The notes: a model not told the origin generated them from the letters alone. A stretch of 64,000 nt of DNA from Puccinia triticina (GCF_026914185.1 NC_070572.1:3224001-3288000); one strand, 5' to 3'. Shown: positions 1 to 11,848, counted from the first letter of the stretch. Program-made: numbers and translations.

Positions 1-147
1 CAGGGGCCTGGAGCCAGCTTAGACCTAACCAACCCCTATCCCCTCTAACTGCCTTGTCTGAGGCTAGCCCTAACTCCAGGCTCTTATCTAACTGACATCT
101 AGTTCTGCTTGTTATGGTATTACTGTGAAATGCACTCAATTCCTAAC

Positions 148-425
148 CTAATCCGTCTCGGTGACCTGTGTGATTAGCTCTTCCAGGTCCCTTGAGACTT
201 CAATCCGCAATTGGTCCCTGTTTTGGTGGCCTTGCCGCACTCCCCTAGATAATGTGTCCGCCCGATTTTTGGCGGAGACCACCCGCTTTGCTACCAGGTT
301 GATCTGATGTTCAATCAAGATTTTCTGGATCTTCTTCCACTCGTTGTTGACGAGGTGGTCCTTTGATTTCCGTTTGAGGATTGCGCCCTCTGTCGTGGTG
401 TTGTCTGTCCACACAATGAAGGTTT
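148..425 (-). pseudogene. YR-retrotransposon copy A, RNase H end of RT gene (fragment)
   Basis: This is the C-terminal RNase H part of a DIRS/Ngaro-like reverse transcriptase. It contains VWTDNTTTE and, further on, SAKNRADTLSRG, which match the same positions in the complete copy at 21270-22988 (VWTDNTTTE, SAENAADALSRG). The protein is cut at base 425 by a solo LTR and resumes at 1146. The rest of copy A lies at 16350-18335, because a 14.7-kb element separates the two halves. The frame is open up to its own stop near 148. The recombinase gene that should follow downstream would lie outside the window. Confidence 0.85.
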
Positions 426-1145
426 TGTTAATCAACAAACTAAAGCATGTATTTCTGGTAAGCAATTCTGACAAGGGAATACATGTGATGAAATAAAAAT
501 ATAAAAATAGAAAATGTACCTAAAGGCAAAGGGGACAATTTAAAGAGACACAATAAGAACAAGGACACAGGACACAGGAGGACAAACAACTGGGAAAAAA
601 AAGAAAGAGTCAATGATGTTGACCGGGATGAGTCCAATGAGCCGTTAAGAACCTACAAGTCGTATGAGTGCAAATGGAGATTGGCAAAGAAGATCGGCGG
701 ATTTGTTGGAAAGAAGGGAAAACCAAGAACTGAGAGTAATCAATGATCCGGATGCAAGTCTGAGGGTCTTGACGAAGGAATTGAGCAAAGAGGACTTGAG
801 CGCACAGGAGATAGTATGATATGATAACGTAGAAAGTAGGTTGATGATGATGGTGTTGACCGATGATGATGTTGAGAGTGGAGGAACAGCTTAGATAAGA
901 AAAGATAAGCTTTTATAATGATAGGCAGAATGTGATACTGCAGGTTCCCCGAGGGAAGGAAACAAAGACAATGGAAGGAAGAGTTTATATATGGATGGAG
1001 AGGTTCCAGCGGAGAATCTTGCTGGGAGAGATTTGAGGGATCTGAGCGTTGAAAATGATGTCATTGAGGTGCGAGCGTCTTGATGAGGTCATCAGGAGAA
1101 GTGAGACCGCTAGAGTCCTAGAGGGATGTCACACGAATGTCAACA
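426..1145. mobile_element. solo LTR, 720 bp, TSD GGTTT
   Basis: The block starts TGTTAATCAAC and ends TGTCAACA, so it has TG...CA ends with a short inverted repeat. It is flanked by GGTTT at 421-425 and 1146-1150. Removing it with one GGTTT joins the two parts of the RNase H reading frame so that they read GGKTFIVW, matching PGKTLIVW in the complete copy. It encodes no protein. The 5-bp duplication and ends fit an LTR retrotransposon reduced to a solo LTR by recombination; the family was not identified. Confidence 0.85.
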
Positions 1146-1668
1146 GGTTTTCCCTCCTCTTGCGCCAAGTTTCAGGAGCATCAGGAGGCCTAATCTAACC
1201 GCGACTGTCTCTAGTCGGGCAATTTTTTCCTCTTCTTTGTCCCCTTCAATCCCCTGGTCAAGAGCGTCCATTGATCTCAACCGGAATTGTGCCCAGCGTT
1301 TCCCTACTATTACCCCAATTCCGTAGCTAGTCGAGGTGTTGTCTATCCATCCTATTTCGGTGGGTTCTTGGCGCAGGATCAGTCTGGTGGGAGCGAATTT
1401 CTTGAGAGTTGTCAGCCACTCATGGAGGTCCTCCTTGGAGCCTTTCAAAATTGGCCGCCTCTTATGGACCCACTCCATTAGCCATTGATAGATTCCACAC
1501 AGGAAGCACCTGAGTTGTGGTAGAATGTACGACACGTGGTTGAGGCGTCCTGCAATGACTTCTACCTTGTTGTATGAGAAACTTGCGCCAATCTCCAGGA
1601 AGTGTTGGACTTGCCTGATGTTTTTTGCTAGTTTTTCTTCAGGGAGTCGGACAGTTTTGTTGGAGCCA
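1146..1668 (-). pseudogene. YR-retrotransposon copy A, RT connection/RNase H middle part
   Basis: The minus-strand frame carries KTVRLPEE, AGRLNHVSYILPQLRC, EIGWIDNTSTSYGIGV and LETVAVRLGLL, all matching the complete RT-RNase H protein at 21270-22988. It runs into the solo LTR at 1145 on one side. On the other side it stops at CCA (1666-1668), the target duplication of the 14.7-kb element. The N-terminal palm/finger part resumes at 16350. Copy A is therefore one gene in three pieces in this window. Confidence 0.88.
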
Positions 1669-2554
1669 CACTGCATGAATTATCCCCTCGGACATGCTTG
1701 TCCGGCAAGAGCTCGGACGGGCATGTCCGACCAGTTGTCGGACATGGCCGTCCGAAGGGTGGTCGAGCCCACCCGTCGGATCAACCCATTCGAGCAGAAG
1801 TCGGACATTTCTGCTCAACGGGACCTCGAGCAGCTTGGCCCGACCACCCATCGGGCTTGTTTGACCGCTCTGCAGTCGGACAGCGCAGCCCGAGCTTCCC
1901 TCGGACTGGCTGGTCGGACCACATCGTCCGAGGAGATTTTGGACATGTCTGTCCGACCAGCTCCCACTGGTCGGACCTGTATGTCCGACAAGTTACCCAG
2001 TCGGACAGACCTGTCCGACAGGTTCACCGGTCGGACCAGCTTGTCCGACGGGTGTGAGTCCGACAAGTTTGACTCGTCGGACATCTCAACTCGACAGGTT
2101 CAACTCGTCGGACCAGAGATGTCCGACGAGTTAATCAACCCCGCGTTGCCCAAGCCGCCAAGCTGGCAGCTGGTGGAAGCCCTCTCGGCGAGCTTGTTAC
2201 GGGTATCCAGCTCGCCGAAAGGGCTTCCTCCCGGATAGCTGCCAGCTCGCCGAGAGGGCTTCCTCCCGGATAGCTGCCAGCTCGCCAAGAGGGCTTCCTC
2301 ACGGATAGCTGCCAGCTCCGAGAGGGCTTCCTCCCGGATAGCTGCCAGCTCGCCGAGAGGGCTTCCTCCCGGATAGCTGCCAGCTCGCCGAGAGGGCTTC
2401 CTCCCGGATAGCTGCCAGCTCGCCGAGAGGGCTTCCTCCCAGATAGCTGCCAGTTTGCCAAGAGGAAACTCTCCCGGCTAGCTGGAGTGAGCTGGTTACA
2501 GCGAGATGATTTCCTCGCGGCGAGCCGGATACCTGTATCCAGCTCGCCGGGATA
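1669..2554 (+). repeat. left long terminal inverted repeat with two subterminal arrays
   Basis: The outer part (to about 2135) is packed with GTCCGAC/GTCGGAC motifs on both strands, often as TCGGACATGTCCGA-like palindromes. The inner part (2155-2554) is a tandem array of about 35 bp containing GATAGCTGCCAGCTCGCC and GAGAGGGCTTCCTCCCG. Both parts recur, reversed and in the same order, at 15597-16346. Such arrays resemble the transposase-binding subterminal repeats of CACTA elements. The left copy has more units of the inner repeat than the right copy. Several open frames across it reflect repeat composition, not genes. Confidence 0.88.
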
Positions 2555-3129
2555 ATTTCCTCGCGTTGAGCTGGTTCCGGGTATCCAGCTCGCCAAGAGG
2601 TTTTCCCCCCGGCTAGCTGATTCCTTTGTCCCCTGCATTGATTGGGTGATTTTATCCCGACCATCTTAGTTTGATGCTCTTCTGTCTGGTCTTTGCCGGA
2701 TTGGCAGCCAGTTGCGTCTTCCTTGGAAAGAATCCTTTGCTCTGAACTATTTCCATGTACACCCTCTTTGCCGCTTCTTTTTTCCTTGCCTTGGCTTTCG
2801 CTATTCGTGTGGGGATATCAAACTCTTCAAATCCTAGAAAATCTAGCTACATTCCTGAATCTCTTTTTCTCATTTTTGGACAGTTTTCTATTGTAAGTTA
2901 TTTTCCTTTCTGCACTGCCCTCTTTTGTTAATGTGGTTGATCTAATCCCCTCTCAACCATGATTAGTTGGATGTTTGGGCGATGCTGATGCAAGACAAGC
3001 TAATAGACTTTTACGACAATGTGAGTCATGCCTAACAACTCTGACCCTTGTTCCTATAGTATGCAGGACCCCTTCCCCAAGACAAGATGAGGCAAGCTGT
3101 TCTAATACATTTATATTTTGTAATCAGTG
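2555..3129. other. element interior, no gene seen
   Basis: Transitional sequence between the left terminal repeat and the first palindromic array. It has further degenerate GAGCTGG motifs up to about 2620, then AT-rich DNA with only short frames. No convincing coding sequence or regulatory site was seen. Confidence 0.6.
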
Positions 3130-3735
3130 GTTTACACTTTGTAAACTGTGGTTTACACCTTGTAAACTGTGGTTTACACATTGTAAACTGTGGTTTACAC
3201 ATTGTAAACTGTGGTTTACACATTGTAAACTGTGGTTTACACCTTGTAAACTGTGGTTTACACCTTGTAAACTGTGGTTTACACCTTTTAAACTATGATT
3301 GACACCTTGCAAACTGTGGTTTACATCTTTTAAACCTGTGGTTTAAATCTTGTAAACCTGTGGTTTACATCTTTTAAACCTGTGGTTTAAATCTTGTAAA
3401 CCTGTGGTTTACATCTTGTAAACCTGTGGTTTACATCTTGTAAACCTATGGTTTACATCTTGTAAACCTGTGGTTTACATCTTTATAAACCTGTGGTTTA
3501 CATCTTGTAAACCTGTGGTTTACATCTTTATAAACCTGTGGTTTACATCTTGTAAACCTGTGGTTTACATCTTGTAAACCTGTGGTTTACATCTTATAAA
3601 GCTGTGGTTTACATCTTGTAAACCTGTGGTTTAAATCTTGTAAACCAGTGGTTTACATCTTATAAACCTGTGGTTTACATCTTATAAACCTGTGGTTTAT
3701 ATCTTGTAAACTTGTGGTTTATCTAAGTTTCAATA
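3130..3735 (+). repeat. 22-bp palindromic satellite, TGTAAACC-TGT-GGTTTACA type
   Basis: About 28 tandem units of roughly 20-22 bp alternate TGTAAAC and GGTTTACA, so every junction forms an inverted repeat with 8-bp arms and a 3-bp spacer. The first units (to 3300) have CTGTGG spacers and TTTACAC; later ones have CCTGTGG and TTTACATCT. The same unit recurs reversed at 11466-11848 and in mixed form at 12870-14010. Open frames on both strands here are repeat artefacts. Confidence 0.92.
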
Positions 3736-3740
3736 AAACA

Positions 3741-6737
3741 GTGATTTACGGAAATTTTTATCATGGGTTCACCCGGTTCTTTTCCCTTTCTAACAGTTTG
3801 GTGTAATAAAGGTTTTCAAGCCACCTGTTATTTTGGAATTATCCGTAAGACTGGAGCGAGTCCCGCTAACCAGTCAGAAGCCCCCATTGTAACAGGCGGC
3901 TCCGGCAGCATAATAAAGCCAAGATCCGGAGCCACAAGGGAAACATGTGACCTGCATGGCAAACAGCCTTATATATTCTTTTGTAATTTGTTTTTTTCAT
4001 CCTCAGCGTACCCTCCGAACAACTTTACACACTCATACTCAACTCCCTACAGAACTGGAACATTCCCAAGTCACGCGGCCCCCTCGTTGGGCACGGATTA
4101 CAATGATTTGAGACGTTTTGCCCTTGACCCGGGCACATCCCTTGCACGCCATTCCCTGTTTGTTCATAATTACCAAACTGGAAACTTCCCGACACGCGCC
4201 CCCTCCTTGGGCACGGATGACAATTACTGAGACGTTTTCCCCTTGAACCCGGCACACCCCTTCCACGCCACTCCCTCTTTGGTTACAACTCACAATCATC
4301 AAGATGTTTTGCCCTCAACCCAGGCACAGCCTCCTTCCAACTCAATGGATTATTCAGCGCGAAATGTTTTGGTGTTTCATTGTCTTTTCCTTGGAATTGT
4401 CAGTACTTACCTTGTGATGTTTCTTTTTCCGGTTTAAATTCATACAAACCCGCATTCGAAATCAAATTTCCCTACAAGGGCGACCCTTACTCGTCTAAGG
4501 TCTTCCTTGTGGAACACTTTCCTATCCCTTGCGCCTCGTTGTGGTGGCCGTTCGGTGCGGGGCGCCAAAGTGTCTGGTAAGGTTCGGGCGCGCGGCTGCG
4601 GCGGGGCATGAGGGCTCCGCAGGCGGTTTGGGCGGCGCAGGATCTTCAAGCGGCGGAGGCGCAGCGCATAGGCTGGGCGCGGAGCGTGCGGTCAGAGGCG
4701 GCGGAGCTGCGGCGTGCGGAGCGGAGCGGACTTGCTGAGTCCAGGCATTCCAGCGCGGACTATCTAGAACGACGCAGCGATTGGGGGAAGCCGTGGCAGC
4801 TGAAGCGAGTTACGTCAGCGGACGTAGCTGGGGTGGAGGCGGCGTGTGGGATCCCAACACCGGAGGCTAGACAGGGGCGTGGATGATGGATGATCGGAGG
4901 TTGGGCGGCTGTCTACGGCGATCAGTGGAGGCGCAAATGACGACGTGGGAGCGGAGGCATGCGGCGTGCGTGAGATGGGAGGAGGATTTCTATTTGTTAT
5001 TTCCTTTTCTATTGGTTTATGACATGTGGCGGAGTTTTCTCATGGTTTATTTTTCTATGGTGGAGCGATGGAGAGTTGTTGATATGGGAGGGGGAGGGGG
5101 AATCTTTCCCTCACGGACCTTGGAGGGGATTTTTATTATTATGGGATGGCGGATTCTTACTTTACTTTACTGGGCGGATTTTTGATTGCGGAGGAGTTTT
5201 TTTATTACGGTTATCTTATTCTTTACGGAACGTTGAGCGGAGTTGTTCAGGAGCGTTACTTTACCGTTTTAGATGGACCTTTATTATTATGATTACTTTA
5301 TGGTTACTTTAAGCCTGCGGAGCTATCTTGATGCTTTTATTACGCGGAGTTTGGAGTTTCCCTTGACTACTTGGGATTATCTTGCGTAGAAGAAGGCTGT
5401 CAGCCTACGTGATGCCAAGGATATTATCCTTCTAGCTACACGTGGTGCAAAGCAAAAGATTAGAGTTATAAAACTCTAAGACAAGGCTATCAGGGTTAAT
5501 TCCAACGTAATTGTTGGGAATTATGGCGTAAGAATAAGGCAATTTGGGCCAATTTGACGTAATAAAATGAGTATAATTAATTTTAAGAGGGGCCTGATAA
5601 ATCAGGGGTATTTAATCCCTCTAGAATGAAGAACTGGGGCCTGTAAACAGGGGTGTTTCAAATCCCAGAAAGAAATAGCGGAGAATCTCAAGAGAAGGGG
5701 CTTAAACTTACTAGTATAAGACCCTAGGGGCACTTGAGGTTCTTCAGGCGTGAAGTTGGGCAGTTGGAGGCGCTCAGAAGAGGTAATATTGAGGGCAGGG
5801 TGGTTACTGGACAGCTTCAGGGCGGAAATTGGGGCTAAAAATCACAAAAGTAGGTATTTTACCTGGCAAATCACAGGCTAAGGAGGCTGTTGAAGGCGGG
5901 TAAAATTCTAGTAGGTAATGTAAAGCTGGGGAATCTACTTTTGGGCGGAGAAAGGGCCCTTTTTATAGCCTAGGCAGGCCTCCAGGGGCGCCCAGGGGAC
6001 AGGGGGACACTTGTGGGCGCATTCTGAGGCAATTTGGTTGCGCTAGAAGGCGCTGTAGGTCGTGGAACATTGGGGCTTGGATACAAGGGTTGCCAAGAGC
6101 CTTTTACAGAGGTTCTGCGTGTTTTTACACATGCCTTACACGTCATGGGGGCTGGTTTGGGGGTTCTGTGACGCTCATTTCCGTGGAAATGTGCCACAGA
6201 AGGTACTAGAACTGGCTTCTGTGTACTTGTACACGTGCAAGCAGTGCTTCATACATGTTCTGGAGGCGCTTATTAAGTGCTACAGTTCATTTGACCCCTT
6301 CTACATATTTACTACAGTTGTAATTTACACGTAGTGAGGCTTGGGAGAAGCTGGGGCGCTTTCTAGTGTCACCTGTGCATGTTGCAAGAGCCTTTTTCCA
6401 TCTAGAATGTTTTGATATTGAATGACGTGGTAATTACATCTTGTTTGGTGATTAATTACATGTGTACAAGACATATAACACATGTAATATTGCTATTGGG
6501 GCGTATTCTAGCCCATTCTTACTTACTGGTAAGCTGAGCACTTTGGTTGCGTGCTAGTTTATGCATTATGCATATATGTACACTAGGAGCGCGGGCTTGA
6601 GCTCTAGGCAACAGAGCACGCGGGCTTGGGTGCGCCACGCAACAAACAAAGCCATCTTTTAAACTATACACAACACCTCAGTTACGTCACTGAAAATGGG
6701 GGTAAGTATATGTACTTATATGTATATGTGCATACAA
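3741..6737. other. element interior: degenerate repeats and GC-rich tract, no gene seen
   Basis: A degenerate tandem repeat of about 130 bp spans 4058-4340, recognised by GACGTTTTGCCC and GGGCACGGAT in successive copies. From 4540 to about 5350 the DNA is GC-rich with many GCGGAG motifs, then becomes AT-rich. Frames of 60-100 codons exist, but none has recognisable domains, and their composition follows the repeats. No promoter or RNA gene was recognised. Confidence 0.6.
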
Positions 6738-6810
6738 GTGCATCCACGCGGGGCGTGATGAACTTGCGCAAACTTTGAAATTAGTTTACACAAGGAAGGG
6801 ATAATAATTT

Positions 6811-7553
6811 GGACTTACTTCGCGCACTGCAAAAAACACTTCGCGCACTGCACAGTGCGCGGATTCCCAAACACTTCGCGCACTGCGGGTAAACTACGCA
6901 AATTTTTGGAGATTTTTCTTGACAAATCAATAGACAGGCTTCTCATTGGACTCTCTGAATTTTTTGGAAGTTTTTCAAAGCATTCTTCTATGTTTAAAAG
7001 AATCATTAAAAACCAGAAGAAATGTAGGATTTGGGCGCCTAAAAAACAAGGTTCCCATAGACCAAAAATTCTGAATCATTTTTTGAGTAATGTAACATGT
7101 AAGAACAGCTACTTCAAAAAATTTCAGCCACTGTGTGCAAGCATACAGGTCTGAAAAATAAGAAACTTGACCACATATTAGCACATTGCATCCAAATTAT
7201 CCTCATTTTTCAGACCTGTATGCTTGCACGAAGTGGCTGAAAAGCTTTGAAGTAGCTGCTCTTACATGTTTCATTACTCAAAAAATTATTTGAATTTTTT
7301 GGGCTATGGGAACCTTGTTTCTTAGGCGCCCAAATCCTACATTTCTTCTGGTTTTGAATGATTTTTTTAAACATAGAAGAGTGCTTTGAAAAACTTCCAA
7401 AAAATTCAGAGAGGCCCATTAGAAGCCTTTCTATTGATTTTTCAAGAAAAACCTCCAAAAAGTTGCGTAGTTTACCCGCAGTGCGCGAAGTGTTTGGGAA
7501 TCCGCGCACTGTGCAGTGCGCGAAGTGTTTTTCGCAGTGCGCAAAGTAAGTCC
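6811..7553. mobile_element. foldback element 1
   Basis: Two arms of about 345 bp, roughly 90% similar, face each other around a 45-bp centre. The ends read GGACTTACTTCGCGCACTGC and its complement. CGCGCACTGC recurs three times near each end. A 99-codon frame appears in each arm in opposite orientation, which is expected for an inverted repeat and is not taken as a gene. No clean target duplication is visible for this copy. Confidence 0.85.
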
Positions 7554-7751
7554 GATAATTAATTACTCAAATTTATGTAATTAATATGTAAAATATTATA
7601 GAAGATTCTTATTCTACGGGTAAAATAACCTAGGGTACCTCACTTACAAGTACCCTTAATTATTACGGACTTACTTTGGTGCATCCACGCGGGGCGTGAT
7701 GAACTTGCGCAAACTTTGAAATTAGTTTACACAAGGAAGGGATAATAATTT

Positions 7752-8494
7752 GGACTTACTTAGCGCACTTCCAAAAACACTTCGCGCACTGCACAGTGCG
7801 CGGATTCCCAAACACTTCGCGCACTGCGGGTAAACTACGCAAATTTTTGGAGATTTTTCTTGACAAATCAATAGACAGGCTTCTCATTGGACTCTCTGAA
7901 TTTTTTGGAAGTTTTTCAAAGCATTCTTCTATGTTTAAAAGAATCATTAAAAACCAGAAGAAATGTAGGATTTGGGCGCCTAAAAAACAAGGTTCCCATA
8001 GACCAAAAATTCTGAATCATTTTTTGAGTAATGTAACATGTAAGAACAGCTACTTCAAAAAATTTCAGCCACTGTGTGCAAGCATACAGGTCTGAAAAAT
8101 AAGAAACTTGACCACATATTAGCACATTGCATCCAAATTATCCTCATTTTTCAGACCTGTATGCTTGCACGAAGTGGCTGAAAAGCTTTGAAGTAGCTGC
8201 TCTTACATGTTTCATTACTCAAAAAATTATTTGAATTTTTTGGGCTATGGGAACCTTGTTTCTTAGGCGCCCAAATCCTACATTTCTTCTGGTTTTTAAT
8301 GATTTTTTTAAACATAGAAGAGTGCTTTGAAAAACTTCCAAAAAATTCAGAGAGGCCCATTAGAAGCCTTTCTATTGATTTTTCAAGAAAAACCTCCAAA
8401 AAGTTGCGTAGTTTACCCGCAGTGCGCGAAGTGTTTGGGAATCCGCGCACTGTGCAGTGCGCGAAGTGTTTTTCGCAGTGCGCAAAGTAAGTCC
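7752..8494. mobile_element. foldback element 2 (product of tandem duplication)
   Basis: A near-perfect direct copy of foldback element 1 shifted by 941 bp, including the flanking DNA, so it arose by local duplication and not by a new insertion. Its left end has drifted (AGCGCACTTCC in place of CGCGCACTGC). Confidence 0.85.
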
Positions 8495-8605
8495 GATAAT
8501 TAATTACTCAAATTTATGTAATTAATATGTAAAATATTATAGAAGATTCTTATTCTACGGGTAAAATAACCTAGGGTACCTCACTTACAAGTACCCTTAA
8601 TTATT

Positions 8606-9352
8606 ACGGACTTACTTTGCGCACTGCGAAAAACACTTCGCGCACTGCACAGTGCGCGGATTCCCAAACACTTCGCGCACTGCGGGTAAACTACGCAACT
8701 TTTTGGAGGTTTTTCTTGACAAATCAATAGAAAGGCTTCTAATGGGCCTCTCTGAATTTTTTGGAAGTTTTTCAAAGCACTCTTCTATGTTTAAAAAAAT
8801 CATTAAAAACCAGAAGAAATGTAGGATTTGGGCGCCTAAGAAACAAGGTTCCCATAGCCCAAAAAATTCAAATAATTTTTTGAGTAATGAAACATGTAAG
8901 AGCAGCTACTTCAAAGCTTTTCAGCCACTTCGTGCAAGCATACAGGTCTGAAAAATGAGGATAATTTGGATGCAATGTGCTAATATGTGGTCAAGTTTCT
9001 TATTTTTAAGACCTGTATGCTTGCACACAGTGGCTGAAATTTTGTGAAGTAGCTGTTCTTACATGTTACATTACTCAAAAAATGATTCAGAATTTTTGGT
9101 CTATGGGAACCTTGTTTTTTAGGCGCCCAAATCCTACATTTCTTCTGGTTTTTAATGATTCTTTTAAACATAGAAGAATGCTTTGAAAAACTTCCAAAAA
9201 ATCCAGAGAGTCCAATGAGAAGCCTGTCTATTGATTTGTCAAGAAAAATCTCCAAAAAGTTGCGTAGTCTACCCGCAGTGCGCGAAGTGTTTGGGAATCC
9301 GCGCACTGTGCAGTGCGCGAAGTGTTTTTCGCAGTGCGCAAAGTAAGTCCGT
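8606..9352. mobile_element. foldback element 3, TSD TAATTATT
   Basis: The ends are ACGGACTTACTTTGCGC and its complement, with two arms of about 350 bp in the opposite orientation to elements 1 and 2. TAATTATT flanks it exactly at 8598-8605 and 9353-9360. An 8-bp duplication is compatible with a hAT-type mobiliser acting on this non-coding foldback unit. It has no protein-coding capacity beyond the mirrored frame in its arms. Confidence 0.88.
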
Positions 9353-10070
9353 TAATTATTTATATATGTATTTAATGTTTTTGCATAGTTTTACATATGT
9401 AAGAGTAATAATGTCTCTTTCATATGTAAAACTACTTTTTATATTTTTATTTGTCACGGTGGCTCTGCCATAGTAGCCAGCTGAAAAAGGCTCCACCGGA
9501 CATTTTGTCATGGTAGGACCAGTTCTGACTACCACATCGTGTATCCACGTTCACTCGACCATTCCTATTTTCCGCCTCATTTGATTAACAGAATCACAGG
9601 AGAATTTGGAAGATGATACTGTCATTCAGGATTCAGGGACAAGGGTTTGGAATCTCACCCCTCGTCTTTTACCGCGCCCTTTTGTAAAAGGGGTTTCTTC
9701 TCAGCTCAACCCTTCGGAAGAGTGGCTTCAATTTTTGCGGTTCCTTGGCTCAATGGGTGGTCTCTTGTCACAACATTTTGACAAAGGGTCTTCTTCTCAA
9801 CGCACCCTTGAGAAAAAAAGTGGACAGTTTCATGAGTGATTCATTGAATGGGTTATTCGCCTGCGCTGCTTACCGCGCCCTTTCGCCAAAGGTTTTTATT
9901 CTCAGCTTGACCCTTCAGAAGAGTGGCTTCAACCTTCGCGGTTGTTAGGTTCAATGGGTGGTCTGAAGTCCCACCATATGGAAAAAATAAGGTTTCCAGG
10001 TTCTTGAGTGATCTGATGAATGGGTTTTTTGCCTGCACTGTACACTATCAATTTTTTTTCCACGTTTTCT
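9353..10070. other. upstream region of the 10.2-kb gene with a 201-bp direct repeat
   Basis: Sequence from about 9671 (ACCGCGCCCTTT) recurs at 9872, and CAATGGGTGGTCT and GAATGGGTT recur at similar spacing. This gives two degenerate copies of about 201 bp directly upstream of the TATA box of the gene at 10212. They may be regulatory or just satellite growth. No coding sequence is supported here. Confidence 0.6.
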
Positions 10071-10077
10071 ATAAATA
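10070..10077 (+). promoter_or_regulatory. TATA box of the 10.2-kb gene
   Basis: TATAAATA lies 142 bp before the proposed ATG at 10212. The unknown gene at 36301 has TATATAA at a similar distance (132 bp). Confidence 0.5.
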
Positions 10078-10211
10078 AGAACTTTCCGCGCTTGACTTTT
10101 CTCTCACACCGAGTTGATCCTGTTGACCCACAAATAAATTTAAACATCTTCATAAAACCTCCATGTAAGAATCAGTACCACTTTTCCAAATTCCTTCTTG
10201 AATTTTCAACA

Positions 10212-10726
10212 ATGTCAACTCCAAGACCATCAAACCATCCAAACATTGTCTCTGGACACTTTGAAGCCACAGCTGATGTATACATATTTCTCAAAACTGT
10301 TGGTCTATTGTGATGCTTACGCCTTTTTGTTAGTCCGAACTTGATGTATTCCGCGGCAACCAATACGGCTTGGTGACTACTGGCACTTTCTTCCAATTTT
10401 CCGGAGTCGCAGGCAAGAAGGAAATAGATTTCAAAGTCAAACTCATGGCAAATACGGCAATCAAAAACGCCCTTGAGGAGGGCATTCTGTATTCTCTGAC
10501 TGGAGGGCAAATGATTTTCCTTAACAATGGCAGTACTCCAACTATCACATATACACAGGACTCAATAATGTGCATTGGTAAGGAATCTGACCTCACCCTT
10601 GATTTTACCAATCAAACTGGGATTGTCAAACTTGGTGTAATTGTTGAAAAGTCCAAGATACCAAGCCCACACGTGGGAGAGGATAACCAACTCAAGTTTA
10701 ATTCCTCAAACTATACCTTGTTTTGA
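10212..10726 (+). CDS. small protein of unknown function carried by the TIR element
   Basis: The main exon (10334-10726) is open and ends in TGA. The proposed start is the ATG at 10212 (context CAACAATG), giving an 87-nt first exon. A GT...AG interval of only 35 nt (10299-10333) would then keep the frame, for about 159 residues. That intron is shorter than the others here, so the 5' end is uncertain. I recognise no known domain. The middle of the protein has alternating hydrophobic strands, then LYSLTGGQMIFLNNGSTPTI. That pattern (SG/TG, hydrophobic run, PTIT) is shared with the two minus-strand proteins at 39872-40309 and 41439-42104. An OB-like beta barrel is possible but is inference. Confidence 0.6.
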
Positions 10727-10927
10727 GTTTGAACTCAACAACGACACAACCATAATCTCAGGCTTTACTCATCCGCAAATTTTATGTTACATACATAATC
10801 AAAAATTGTGAGATGCGCCCTCATGTATCAGATAATTTATATGCAGGAGTGAGGGTGCAACTCAAAGGGTTGTTGGAGGGGTTTGACTCAAACACAGCTA
10901 GATTGATAATGAAGGTGTGCATTTCTT

Positions 10928-11107
10928 GCTCCTAAGCCAAGGCAATGGCTCCTAAGCCAAGGCAATGGCTCCTAAGCCAAGGCAATGGCTCCTAAGCCAA
11001 GGCAATGGCTCCTAAGCCAAGGCAATGGCTCCTAAGCCAAGGCAATGGTTCCTAATCCAAGGCAATGGCTCCTAAGCCAAGGCAATGGCTTCTAAGCCAA
11101 GGCAATG
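10928..11107 (+). repeat. 20-bp tandem repeat, nine copies
   Basis: GCTCCTAAGCCAAGGCAATG repeats nine times with a few substitutions, just downstream of the unknown gene. Flanking DNA to 11461 is AT-rich without features. Confidence 0.93.
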
Positions 11108-11465
11108 ATAGCTAATTCAGCAGTTTTTCAGGTGACATCTGGTGTTTTTGTCCCAAATGGGTACCCTTCTGCTTGTCCATCCATCTCACATATCCCTCTA
11201 TGAAAAAAAGAATCCCATTTTGTTTTCTTCTCACTCCCTTAGTTGACAGATGGAACAATTTATCATTTTCTTGACGTCTTCCTATATTCTTAAACTTTTA
11301 CCTTTTCTTATTTTTCCAAAGTGTGATATATATTACTCCTTGCGGACTATTTTTAAGTAGCTATGAGGGAACTTGGAAGAAAAGTTTCAATTCAACTTGC
11401 AATTCACCATGGTCTGTGACGAGCGGCGGCGCAGCCGCCTTGAAAGTCTAGTATCTTGTAAAAAT

Positions 11466-11848
11466 GTGGTTTACACCTTGTAAACTGTGGTCTAAACCTT
11501 GTAAACTGTGGTTTAAACTTTGTAAACTGTGGCTTACACCTTGTAAATTTACAAGATTACAAGATGTAAACCACAAGTTTGCGAGATGTCAACCACAAGC
11601 TCACAAGATGCAAACCGTGAGTTTACAATATTTAAACCACAGGTTTACAAGATGTAAACCACAGGTTTACAAGATGTAAACCACAGGTTTACAAGATGTA
11701 AACCACAGGTTTACAAGATGTAAACCACAGGTTTACAAGATGTAAACCACAGGTTTACAAGATGTAAACCACAGGTTTACAAGATGTAAACCACAGGTTT
11801 ACAAGATGTAAACCACAGGTTTACAGGTTTACAAGATGTAAACCACAT
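11466..11848 (-). repeat. palindromic satellite, reversed copy of the TGTAAAC family
   Basis: The first four units run in the orientation of the 3.1-kb array. From about 11560 the array flips and repeats GTTTACAAGATGTAAACCACA in 21-22-bp steps, so it has an internal orientation switch. The units from about 11640 on are almost identical, which suggests recent local expansion. Confidence 0.92.

Larger units (their letters stand above)
6738..8619 (+). repeat. 941-bp tandem duplication
   Basis: Bases 6738-7678 and 7679-8619 are near-identical direct copies. They differ at only a few places, for example around 6821/7762 and 7356/8297. Each copy contains one complete foldback element, about 125 bp of AT-rich spacer and the first bases of a neighbouring foldback terminus. 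The junction (TTACTTTGGTGCATCC) joins the start of a foldback end to the left flank of the first unit, so the duplication breakpoint lies inside a terminal repeat. Confidence 0.88.

Noticed and set aside
1525..2238. 237-codon plus-strand frame over the left terminal repeat
   Set aside because: It runs from the RT antisense into the GTCGGAC array; composition is set by the repeat.
3130..3735. CRISPR-like regular repeats
   Set aside because: No unique spacers, a eukaryotic context and direct tandem organisation; it is satellite DNA.
4529..4886. GC-rich frames that could be a small gene
   Set aside because: Two overlapping frames of equal quality, GCGGAG-rich repeats and no domain or splice signals.
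6855..9306. Repeated 99-codon frames in the foldback arms
   Set aside because: They appear mirrored in both arms and in duplicates, as expected for inverted repeats; no homology or domain.
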